Assembly: GCA_018334735.1 (NCBI GenBank)
Contig: JAGXLK010000146.1
Coordinates: forward strand, 1 to 6,366
Reading direction: 5' to 3'
Origin: Planctomycetota bacterium
GTDB lineage: Bacteria > Planctomycetota > Brocadiia > SM23-32
Length of the DNA stretch: 6,366 nt
Of this stretch, positions 1-6,104 are shown piece after piece. The stretch's first letter is position 1; each line of letters starts with the position of its first letter. The position numbers and the translations under genes are program-made. The notes below the pieces were generated by a model that searched no databases, was not told where the DNA came from, and saw nothing but the letters and a program-made list of their open reading frames with translations.

Positions 1-41
1 ACGCTCGACCCGACATCCAATCCACAATACAATGTAGACAT
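1..41 (-). CDS. 5' fragment of a probable IS110-family (DEDD) transposase, cut by the window edge
   Basis: Reading the minus strand from the ATG at 41-39 gives MSTLYCGLDVGSS plus a partial Val codon, and the frame runs off the window. The start is well supported: a perfect AGGAGG lies at 53-48, six bases before the ATG. An aromatic residue followed by C-G-L-D-V fits the first RNase H-like beta strand of IS110/IS1111 transposases, which open with Y-x-G-(I/L)-D-V; the Asp would be the first of the DEDD metal ligands. The structured noncoding stretch upstream also fits an IS110 left end. Only 13 full residues are visible. The same signature opens other RNase H/actin-fold proteins, such as FGGY or ROK sugar kinases, PilM/FtsA-like ATPases and RuvC-type nucleases (G-x-D-x-G-S/T-S). 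The start is therefore firm and the family is a hypothesis. Confidence 0.55.
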   Translation of the reverse strand, partial: MSTLYCGLDVGSS

Positions 42-42
42 T

Positions 43-105
43 GGACACCTCCTGTGCGGTAAAGTAAAAGAAGTTTTGTTTCTGTATTTTAACAAGGAGG
101 TGTCC
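43..105 (-). promoter_or_regulatory. Inverted repeat sequestering the transposase Shine-Dalgarno
   Basis: GGACACCTCCT (43-53) and AGGAGGTGTCC (95-105) are a perfect 11-bp inverted repeat separated by 41 bases. In minus-strand RNA the 3' arm contains the whole AGGAGG ribosome binding site (53-48) of the gene starting at 41, and the 5' arm is its exact complement. Transcripts that start upstream of 105 would therefore hide the start site, whereas a transcript starting inside the loop would leave it open. Insertion sequences are known to use such structures to stop translation from read-through transcripts (IS10, IS200); applying this here is inference. Read on the plus strand, the stem is followed by five T's and could act as a weak terminator, but the long loop makes this less likely. 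Confidence 0.6.
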
Positions 106-115
106 TTTTTGATTC

Positions 116-340
116 GACAGCTTTGCACATCAAGAACTTTTCGGCGCCTCGCACATTTCTGTGCTTCGAGGCAGGGGAACTTATCGACTCCAGTTCTGCC
201 CCGACTTTCATTTATACCACGTACATCCGTAAGATGCAGGCTAGTGGTCCGTTCCATTCGCGACTCGGGTGCCATCTCAAGCAGTTCCACGGTTCTGAAA
301 CAGCGAAACGACCTTCCCCGCAAATCCCTCGCGGATTTCA
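116..340 (-). ncRNA. Candidate IS110 bridge-RNA region (structured, noncoding)
   Basis: Several consecutive stem-loops are visible. (a) 316-340: alternative stems AAATCC/GGATTT (322-327, 333-338) or CCGC/GCGG (318-321, 331-334). (b) 216-248: ACCAC/GTGGT closes an asymmetric internal loop and an inner six-pair stem (minus strand TGCATC/GATGTA). (c) 170-200: GGCAG/CTGCC with inner AACT/AGTT and a three-base bulge. (d) 146-172: GCCTC/GAGGC with inner GCACA/TGTGC and a four-base loop. In (b) one pair is G-U only in the minus-strand RNA and A-C in the plus strand, so the minus strand is favoured. IS110 bridge RNAs lie upstream of the transposase and present target and donor guides in internal loops of such hairpins. 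Ends are approximate, and the guide segments cannot be assigned without the element's flanks. The plus-strand frames crossing this region show no recognisable protein. Confidence 0.4.
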
Positions 341-345
341 ACCAC

Positions 346-376
346 TTGACAGAATAATGCCCAAAAACGGTACAAT
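346..376 (+). promoter_or_regulatory. Putative sigma70 promoter for the large LamG/GH123-like gene
   Basis: A perfect -35 TTGACA (346-351) is followed by TACAAT (371-376). The 19-base spacer is longer than the usual 17, and TATAAA at 376-381 is an overlapping alternative. Transcription would begin near 383-388, leaving a leader of about 65 bases before the ATG at 450. It lies at or just beyond the presumed tip of the mobile element, so it could be native or contributed by the insertion. Confidence 0.42.
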
Positions 377-436
377 ATAAACTGTAAGTAGCGTTGCTGG
401 AAGGTTGAATATTCGGTACAGGGGTTCCTTACATCT

Positions 437-441
437 GGAAG
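437..441 (+). promoter_or_regulatory. Ribosome binding site deciding the start at 450
   Basis: GGAAG sits eight bases before the ATG at 450. The competing in-frame TTG at 405 has GGAAGG (399-404) directly abutting it with no spacing, and the ATG at 471 has no purine-rich stretch at the right distance. This favours 450. Confidence 0.55.
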
Positions 442-449
442 AAACGTTT

Positions 450-3400
450 ATGGACCACACAGTTCTGCCAATGGATTTCTTCCGTGCCTTGACGAGTCAT
501 TTCCACCCTTTCCTGCTGGCGGCGCTGGTATTGCCGGTCCTGGCGCACTCGGGCAAAGCCCGCGAAAAACCTGATTACAACTACCGCTATTCCTGGCGGG
601 AAGAAGCGGTCGGATCCGAAAATGTCTCCCTGCTGCTCCATTTCGGCCCTACCCATCGCGATGTCAGCCCACGGGTCAAAGAACAAATTAAGAACTGGGA
701 AAAATCGAAAGAAGTCGAGGACAAAGGAAGAGAAATCGGGAAAATGCTCGATGCCGATGCGGACGAGCACGAGCTGGGCGTACCCAAAATGGCCGATCCG
801 GACGCCGAGAAGAAAAGCTGGAGACCAAAACCCATCGACCTATCCGCCCTCGGACGGAATCAGATTCAGGACTACAGTTTGAACCGCCGCGTCTTCACGC
901 TCGGGGAAGGCGTTGCCATCACAGAAAACGGAAAATTTGGCACGGCTCTGCGCTGCAACGGCAAGGGCCGCATGGTCTGCACCGGGATCAAGTACCGTCC
1001 ACCGGAAGACTACCCCTTCGAATACCAGAATGACATGAGGAGCAAGGGCGGCGTCTCGATGTGGCTGAAGGTCGAGCGCTATCCCGAGAAGACGAGTTGC
1101 ATCCTGCATGCGATGGCTACTGATGACCCGGCGAACATGGAAGAGCGCACCTCGGCCGGGAAAGTGCTACTGCACCCTGATGGGAGGGTTGAACTCCGTT
1201 TGCGCCACCGCCACGGCCACTGCCGGTGGCAGTCCATGACCGGCGGCAAAAAAGCAATGAAGGAATATCTCAGCACCCCGGCCTCCGACATCATATCGAA
1301 ACAGCCTATCCCCACCGGAGAGTGGGTCTGGATAAGGGCTTACAACAACGAACCAATTGTCCAGGGTCCCAACTGTTTCCGGGTGGGACTGGCCATAAAC
1401 AATGTCAAGCAGGACTCGTTGGTCTCGCCCCGGGGCGTCCGCTACTCCTTCCCTGGGGTCGATAGCGGCAGCATAATCATCGGTGACAGCCGCGAGGGCG
1501 GCCAGGGCTTCGAGGGGTTGATCGACGAGGTGATGATCGCCAACGCCGAGATTGAATACTATCCCACCCCATCCCAGCAGTGGCGGGATCTGGAGAGCGA
1601 ACGGAAAGTATCTTTTGGCAAACCGCATTTTTTCCGCAGCGGAGCCGTCTTCCACGCCCCGCTGGGAAAAACCCGGAACTACACTTTTCACCGTGGCGCC
1701 GCGCGAGCGGTCGATTTCAAGGCCGGCGCCGATTTCGAACGACTGATCGTCCCGGGAGTGCGCGGACACGGCTGGCACGTCGAACCGTGCACGGCATTCC
1801 CGCGTTTGAGTCTGAAGGGAATGAGCCCGAGGGAAGGGAGTGTCGAGTTCTGGTTCCGCCCGGTTAACTTCGACAACTACACACGTGTAAGACGAAACAA
1901 GAAAACCGGCAAGCTCTCGCACTACCGCCCTCTTCTCAGCGGTATCAGGTTCTACGGAGCCAGAAAAGGGAAAAAAGAAAAGAAGCTTTTCCTGGAACTT
2001 CATATTCCTCGGGGTCGATTCAGGCGCGCCCCCCTTATCCATCCCAACGACTGGTTCCACATCGTCATCAGGTGGAAAGATGGCAAAGCAACCGCATACC
2101 TGAACGGAAAAGAATGGAAAGGGAAAGTCCGGGTGGCGGAAGAAATCGAAGAGCTGGAACCCGGCACGATGGAAGTGGGAATCACAGACAAAGTACTGGT
2201 CAAACGCGGTCGTCCTCCGCGCATTGACATCGACGAAGTGGCGGCCTATAACTACGCCCTTCACGAGAGGGAGATCCGACACGCTTACGAGCGGTGGAAA
2301 AAGGATGCCGGGCCGCTGCAATTCTTCTCGATCAAAAGCAGCCCCCGCTGGCGAATCGGCGAGCTGGACGTCAAACTCACCACCAAATTCCCACCCGGTA
2401 AGAAACCCGGCAGAGCCATAGTATCGGTTCTGACCCCCGACGGCGATGTTCTGTTCAAGCCCACTGAGAAAGATATCACCTCGGGCGAGGCGGAATTCAA
2501 ATTCAGGGCCGGAAGACAGTTCCCGCAGGCCGATTACACAGCGCGCGTCAAAATCGCCGACCTCCAGGGACGGCAGGTAGTTGACGGGAAAGCCAAAGTC
2601 GATGTCACGCCACCGGACATGTACAGCGAGACCGCCGGGATCCTCGACACCCCTCCACCCCCCTGGACGCCCATCGAGTTTGAGAATCGCCGCATCAAAA
2701 CTCGCATGACGGAGTACGTTCTGGGAAAAAACGGGCTGCCGGAAAAGATCATCAACAGCGGTGAGAACCTGCTCTCACGCCCGGTCTATCTGGAGGAAAA
2801 CGGGCACCCCATGAAGGCGGACCGCTTCAAACGGGTCGAATCCAGTCCCACCGCCGCCGTGTGGGAGACCACTTTCCGGGGCAACACTTGTGACGTGTAC
2901 GCCCGCTGGGACTGCGATTACGACGGATGCGTAAAATGGAGCTTGTTGCCGCAACCGAAAAAGGACACCGTAGCCCCCCTCAGGCTTGTCTTCCCGCTGA
3001 ACACCGAGCGGGCAAAACGTTACATGCAGAATATGGCTCGAGCCCGCGGCGCACGCACCGGCGTTGTGCCAGAGAAAAATGGGATGGTCTTCGATACCCG
3101 CGTCTACGCCTGGCAGAAGCTGAAACACAGAGCCCGCCGTCGGAGCAAGATCGAGGCCCCACCGCTGGAGAAGTTTCGCGGCTACGCGTTCGCCAATACG
3201 CTCGATTTCCACGATCTCAACCGGGGACTCTACTGGTTTGCCGATAACGCAATTGGCTGGTGGCAATCCGACACAAAACCGGCCCAGACGATCGAGAAGA
3301 AAGGCGATGAGGTCCTTATCCGCCTCAACCTGATAGCCGAACCTGTCCCGGCAAAGAAACTCTTGAGCAAAAATATCGGCCCCCGCTGGGCGCCCTCGAT

Positions 3401-4859
3401 TCCTCGCGTGAAGAAGGCTGAACGGAATCTCGAGCCCCATGTGCGCCCGATCGTTTTCGGGGTGTTGCCTCATCCGGCCCGCCCCTTCTCCGATCATCAC
3501 CGGTTGATGGATCGCGCCACCCGACAGGAAAGCGAAGACTACTGCTCGGTCTACGGGACGACGTTCATGACCTGGCCCTTGCCGGACCGCGGTCACGGCC
3601 ATCGCGTCTGGCCGATAAAGGGCAGCTACGACCGTGCCGAGGAAGCGCGGAAGGCCAAAGAGGGAGTCGGTTTGTGGGGGAGTCTGATTATGTACCATGG
3701 CTGGTGGTTCATGGGGTTCCGGGGCGGCGGTCCCGATTACTGGGAGATGTACTCGGGCCACCCGACTTTCACCCCTGATCTGGTTGATCACCTCTGCTGG
3801 GAGTGGGACCAATGGGTCAAACGCGGCTGCTATCAGGGTTGGTATGCCGACGAGGATTACACCGACCGCCTGAAGAACGTAGAGGCGGGTCTGGCCGTGC
3901 GGCTCCCGAACGGCAAAGTACAGCCCGGCGAACCGTATTGGGGCAAACGGGCTTTCACCAAACGTTCCCGAAACATATCTCACCAGTATGACGAGGGACC
4001 CGCGTACGTCACGCACTGTTCGGTGATCCACAGCTTCCATTACTCTCATTTAGTTTTCGCCGATTCCTACCTGCACGGGGAAGGCAGAGGCGGGATGATC
4101 GGCGGACATCGAGCACGAGGTTTTGTGCGCTCGGTGCCGCTTCAACGGGTCGAGACGCTTCAGAACGCCCGGCTCTGGGGCATAACACCGGCGTGGTACG
4201 CCTGCATCTGGGAGCATGGCAAAGAAACTTCCCACAAGAGATGGGCCTGGCGCATGGCACGGGGCTGCAACTCGGTCCTCGCCCATTTTGAATGCTATGT
4301 GCCGTTCTGCGAAACAAGCGGAGTATTCAAGAAATACTGGCGCGACGTCATCGAGTGGGGAGCCATGGACCCGCAGGAGGTACCGTTCATCCCCTACTGG
4401 AATACCGGACCCTATCTGGAAGTCGATGGAATGCGTAAGGAGGCCCTCGTATCTTTCTACAAAGCCGACGGACGGATCCTGCTCATCGCTTCGAACCGCA
4501 CGCAGGAACCGAAAAATATCCGCGTGAAACTCGACCTCAAGGCGCTCGGGCTCCCCGAGGATATCTCAGTCAAACGGTACGACAGGAGCTACCCACCCAG
4601 AAAAGGAAAAGATTTCTTGAGCGATGAAGAAGTCAAAAAACGACGAAAAGAAGTCAAGCAAGATCTGATGGGAGGTGACGTCACGGAGGACGAAAGATTG
4701 GGGCTCGGGGAGAAAAACGTTGAAGATCTCTTCAAAGACGAAACACCCGAAGAAAGGGAAGAAAAAAGGAAAAAGGCACAAAAACCAAGAGTGGAAGGCG
4801 AAAACGTGCTGGTGTTGCCCACCCGCCCCGAAGATTTCAGCCTCGTCTCCGTCGAATAA
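450..4859 (+). CDS. Secreted two-LamG, GH123/DUF6067-like putative glycoside hydrolase (1469 aa)
   Basis: Likely an exported enzyme that binds and cleaves a glycan; the substrate is unknown. Residues are counted from Met at 450. Residues 1-32 look like a signal peptide, with hydrophobic core FLLAALVLPVLA and probable cleavage after VLA. Residues 58-368 form a first LamG/concanavalin-like jelly roll, from VSLLLHF to GLIDEVMIANAEI, interrupted at about 73-130 by a charged insertion. Residues 398-614 form a second, ending in the hallmark IDIDEVAAYNYALHEREI. Residues 625-720 look Ig-like. Residues 727-1013 resemble the DUF6067/GH123 N-terminal region: RGLYWFADNAIGWW, then GDEVLIRLNLI and IVFGVLPHPARPF. 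Residues 1014-1285 are barrel-like and rich in Trp, Tyr and His; YADED (1132-1136) and FADSY (1203-1207) carry candidate acidic catalytic residues. Residues 1305-1375 plus 1449-1469 form a C-terminal beta domain split by a charged insertion (1379-1448). Starts at TTG 405 or ATG 471 are possible. There is no lipobox Cys. It appears monocistronic. The domain layout is fairly sure; enzymatic activity is inferred. Confidence 0.82.
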   Translation: MDHTVLPMDFFRALTSHFHPFLLAALVLPVLAHSGKAREKPDYNYRYSWREEAVGSENVSLLLHFGPTHRDVSPRVKEQIKNWEKSKEVEDKGREIGKMLDADADEHELGVPKMADPDAEKKSWRPKPIDLSALGRNQIQDYSLNRRVFTLGEGVAITENGKFGTALRCNGKGRMVCTGIKYRPPEDYPFEYQNDMRSKGGVSMWLKVERYPEKTSCILHAMATDDPANMEERTSAGKVLLHPDGRVELRLRHRHGHCRWQSMTGGKKAMKEYLSTPASDIISKQPIPTGEWVWIRAYNNEPIVQGPNCFRVGLAINNVKQDSLVSPRGVRYSFPGVDSGSIIIGDSREGGQGFEGLIDEVMIANAEIEYYPTPSQQWRDLESERKVSFGKPHFFRSGAVFHAPLGKTRNYTFHRGAARAVDFKAGADFERLIVPGVRGHGWHVEPCTAFPRLSLKGMSPREGSVEFWFRPVNFDNYTRVRRNKKTGKLSHYRPLLSGIRFYGARKGKKEKKLFLELHIPRGRFRRAPLIHPNDWFHIVIRWKDGKATAYLNGKEWKGKVRVAEEIEELEPGTMEVGITDKVLVKRGRPPRIDIDEVAAYNYALHEREIRHAYERWKKDAGPLQFFSIKSSPRWRIGELDVKLTTKFPPGKKPGRAIVSVLTPDGDVLFKPTEKDITSGEAEFKFRAGRQFPQADYTARVKIADLQGRQVVDGKAKVDVTPPDMYSETAGILDTPPPPWTPIEFENRRIKTRMTEYVLGKNGLPEKIINSGENLLSRPVYLEENGHPMKADRFKRVESSPTAAVWETTFRGNTCDVYARWDCDYDGCVKWSLLPQPKKDTVAPLRLVFPLNTERAKRYMQNMARARGARTGVVPEKNGMVFDTRVYAWQKLKHRARRRSKIEAPPLEKFRGYAFANTLDFHDLNRGLYWFADNAIGWWQSDTKPAQTIEKKGDEVLIRLNLIAEPVPAKKLLSKNIGPRWAPSIPRVKKAERNLEPHVRPIVFGVLPHPARPFSDHHRLMDRATRQESEDYCSVYGTTFMTWPLPDRGHGHRVWPIKGSYDRAEEARKAKEGVGLWGSLIMYHGWWFMGFRGGGPDYWEMYSGHPTFTPDLVDHLCWEWDQWVKRGCYQGWYADEDYTDRLKNVEAGLAVRLPNGKVQPGEPYWGKRAFTKRSRNISHQYDEGPAYVTHCSVIHSFHYSHLVFADSYLHGEGRGGMIGGHRARGFVRSVPLQRVETLQNARLWGITPAWYACIWEHGKETSHKRWAWRMARGCNSVLAHFECYVPFCETSGVFKKYWRDVIEWGAMDPQEVPFIPYWNTGPYLEVDGMRKEALVSFYKADGRILLIASNRTQEPKNIRVKLDLKALGLPEDISVKRYDRSYPPRKGKDFLSDEEVKKRRKEVKQDLMGGDVTEDERLGLGEKNVEDLFKDETPEEREEKRKKAQKPRVEGENVLVLPTRPEDFSLVSVE

Positions 4860-5206
4860 CCCGCATCCGTGGGTACGTGTTCAGCCTGAAAATACCACCA
4901 CAGGGATCGTTGCGAGTCCATCATAACACGGACAAAGCAATATCATCGTTTTGTCCACCCAAAAGCGAGATGGCTGCGGAAAACCACCCTGTACACATGC
5001 CCCGGTCTGAAGGGGCAACGGACAAAAGGTGACTGAAGCCGTACGGCCGTATTCTCGTAATAACCGGCCATATGCTCCATCGACACAGGGTGGTGGTGAC
5101 GAAAAAAGCATACCTGAGAAGACTTATGCGCACCCTGTTCTATTTTTGCCGGACCGCATGACCGCCTGATTCCCATTTGCGACAACTGGTCTTCCAGAAG
5201 ATGTCC
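4860..5206. other. Convergent intergenic region, no gene seen
   Basis: This is the 347 bases between the stop codons of the large gene (+) and the UPF0158 gene (-). No convincing coding frame and no canonical rho-independent terminator was found for either gene. The stretch does contain many short palindromes: GGACAAA/TTTGTCC (4930-4936, 4950-4956), TTCAG-C-CTGAA (4879-4889), GCCCC/GGGGC (4999-5003, 5012-5016), the palindrome GCCGTACGGC (5038-5047) and GGCCG/CGGCC (5045-5049, 5065-5069). Minus-strand open frames across 4881-5185 have no ribosome binding site or recognisable motif. Confidence 0.6.
4983..5094. repeat. 10-bp inverted repeat enclosing smaller hairpins
   Basis: ACCACCCTGT (4983-4992) and ACAGGGTGGT (5085-5094) are perfect reverse complements, 92 bases apart. 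Inside lie the stems GCCCC/GGGGC (4999-5016) and GGCCG/CGGCC (5045-5069), so the segment could fold as a closed multi-branch structure on either strand. It may be a structured 3' UTR, a small RNA or a remnant of a mobile repeat; the sequence alone does not decide. Confidence 0.45.
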
Positions 5207-5266
5207 TTACTGGAGCAGTTTTTGAACCTCTTCCGGAAAATCGATTTCATACACGAAGACCAGTTG
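5183..5266. repeat. 12-bp inverted repeat straddling the UPF0158 stop codon
   Basis: CAACTGGTCTTC (5183-5194) is the exact reverse complement of GAAGACCAGTTG (5255-5266). The 60-base spacer contains the last 16 codons and the TAA of the UPF0158 gene. One arm is coding (Gln-Leu-Val-Phe region) and the other lies 13 bases past the stop, so the 3' end of the mRNA could close into a stem-loop. There is no T tract, so it is not a standard terminator; it might stabilise the 3' end. Confidence 0.5.
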
Positions 5267-5902
5267 CGTCAGTGCTGCGCGGCGCCGGCAATCTTCCCTG
5301 AAGGCAAACCAGCGCTCACGCATTCTCTTATCAGAATTCGTAATGTCGCGAAAACGACGAAAAGCCCCTCCCCCCTGAATGGCATTTAACAAACGATCGC
5401 GGGGGACAGGATTTTCAATTGTGCGGGCAAATTTTTCCATAAATCTCCAGCTTTTCTGCGACGGTCCCTGCTCGATATATTCCCAGCCCTCGGGCAAAGC
5501 CCCGGTTTGGTGCAGACGCTGTTTTTCCTCGTCCGTGAATCCGGGGGAGTCGATTTCACCGACAAGATCCGGCGGCATATGGCGCACAATCAGCCCATTT
5601 TCTAAATTCAACAACCCGATCATTTCGCCACCCTCTTCCAGATCGAACATGCAAGAGGCTATTTCTTCCAGATCATACGTCACGCCCCGGGAGGAGGTCA
5701 CTTCTCCCGGCATTTCGGGCTCGAAGGATTGCTCGTCAGCCACTCGATCTCCAGGCGGATGTTCCATGTAGTGCTCTTCGCAGATCAAAACCAGTTTCTG
5801 CAGCAACGGTCCATTATCGGTAACACACACCCGCTGCTCTTCATCGATCAAAAAATACACCTTGCCATCATCCCAGCCATAAAGCCTGCGTTCAGGTTCC
5901 AT
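5207..5902 (-). CDS. UPF0158 family protein with N-terminal extension (231 aa)
   Basis: Family of unknown function, presumed cytoplasmic; no signal peptide or membrane segment is visible. Residues are counted from Met at 5902. At 74-108 the segment YDLEEIASCMFDL followed by GLLNLENGLIV matches the UPF0158 N-terminal part, normally an L-x-x-L-A-x-A-F run followed by a strand with LDLETG-V. At 139-207 the C-terminal signature is clear: WEYIE, FMEKFARTIENP, RDRLLNAIQGGGAFRRFRD, then RERWFAFRED. The first 73 residues, including a WDDGKVYFLIDEE strand and an acidic Pro-rich linker, precede the usual family start and are not recognised. Start choice: Met at 5902 has AAAGGGA about ten bases upstream. 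The in-frame ATG at 5941 adds 13 residues (MIDHGCFKRENYL) but has only an AGG two bases away. The gene is convergent with the large gene and has no partner in the window. Family assignment is confident; start and function are not. Confidence 0.8.
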   Translation of the reverse strand: MEPERRLYGWDDGKVYFLIDEEQRVCVTDNGPLLQKLVLICEEHYMEHPPGDRVADEQSFEPEMPGEVTSSRGVTYDLEEIASCMFDLEEGGEMIGLLNLENGLIVRHMPPDLVGEIDSPGFTDEEKQRLHQTGALPEGWEYIEQGPSQKSWRFMEKFARTIENPVPRDRLLNAIQGGGAFRRFRDITNSDKRMRERWFAFREDCRRRAALTQLVFVYEIDFPEEVQKLLQ

Positions 5903-5991
5903 GAGATAGTTTTCCCTTTTGAAACAGCCGTGGTCTATCATTGCCTATTCTTACGCAAACTTTCGCCAACGGCAAACCGTAAAGCCGCCTC

Positions 5992-6082
5992 AAGGAATTT
6001 GCGATGTCGGTCTTTTGGGTACCCGGAAGCCGGATATTCCCCGAAAATCTGACTCTGTCATCGGACGGGGCGCAAATTCCTT
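5992..6082. repeat. 12-bp inverted repeat upstream of the UPF0158 gene
   Basis: AAGGAATTTGCG (5992-6003) and CGCAAATTCCTT (6071-6082) are perfect reverse complements with a 67-base spacer that contains the palindrome GGGTACCC. In the minus-strand direction this lies 90-180 bases before the start codon, so it could form a stem-loop in a long leader RNA or mark the ends of a small inserted element. Confidence 0.5.
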
Positions 6083-6104
6083 AATTCTCTTTCCGAACAG
6101 AATG

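Larger units (their letters stand above)
1..345 (-). mobile_element. Putative left end of an IS110-family element (outer boundary uncertain)
   Basis: This region combines a minus-strand transposase-like start at 41, about 300 bases of hairpin-rich noncoding sequence upstream of it, and no terminal inverted repeats or target duplications. That is the known layout of IS110-group elements, which carry a guide (bridge) RNA in the noncoding end ahead of the transposase gene. The element's other end would lie left of position 1. The outer tip cannot be read from a single sequence. It is placed near 345 only because the hairpin-dense stretch stops there and a promoter for the next gene begins. The call depends on the 13-residue transposase fragment and could fail with it. 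Confidence 0.42.

Noticed and set aside
43..110. Rho-independent terminator on the plus strand (stem followed by five T's)
   Set aside because: The 41-base loop and short T tract make a poor terminator, and the arm coincides exactly with the Shine-Dalgarno of the minus-strand gene, which explains it better.
76..380. Two overlapping plus-strand open frames (76-357 and 123-380)
   Set aside because: They overlap the hairpin-rich noncoding end, lack a recognisable motif or domain, and disagree in frame. The region is better explained as structured RNA.
1167..2321. Long minus-strand open frame of 384 codons inside the large gene
   Set aside because: Antisense frame of a GC-rich coding region. 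The plus-strand protein here shows clear LamG patterns, while the antisense translation shows none and has no ribosome binding site.
2775..4049. Long minus-strand open frame of 424 codons inside the large gene
   Set aside because: Shadow of the DUF6067-like and barrel region on the plus strand; the translation lacks recognisable family motifs.
4635..4641. A6-C slippery-looking heptamer, possible programmed frameshift
   Set aside because: The reading frame splits it as AAA AAA C, not the A AAA AAC phase needed for -1 slippage, and the main frame continues normally for more than 200 bases.
4675..4684. Perfect palindrome GTGACGTCAC
   Set aside because: Lies deep inside the coding sequence of the large gene; a 10-base palindrome is expected by chance in a window of this size.
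4881..5185. Several minus-strand open frames of 70-80 codons after the large gene
   Set aside because: No ribosome binding site, no conserved motif, and composition unlike the neighbouring proteins.
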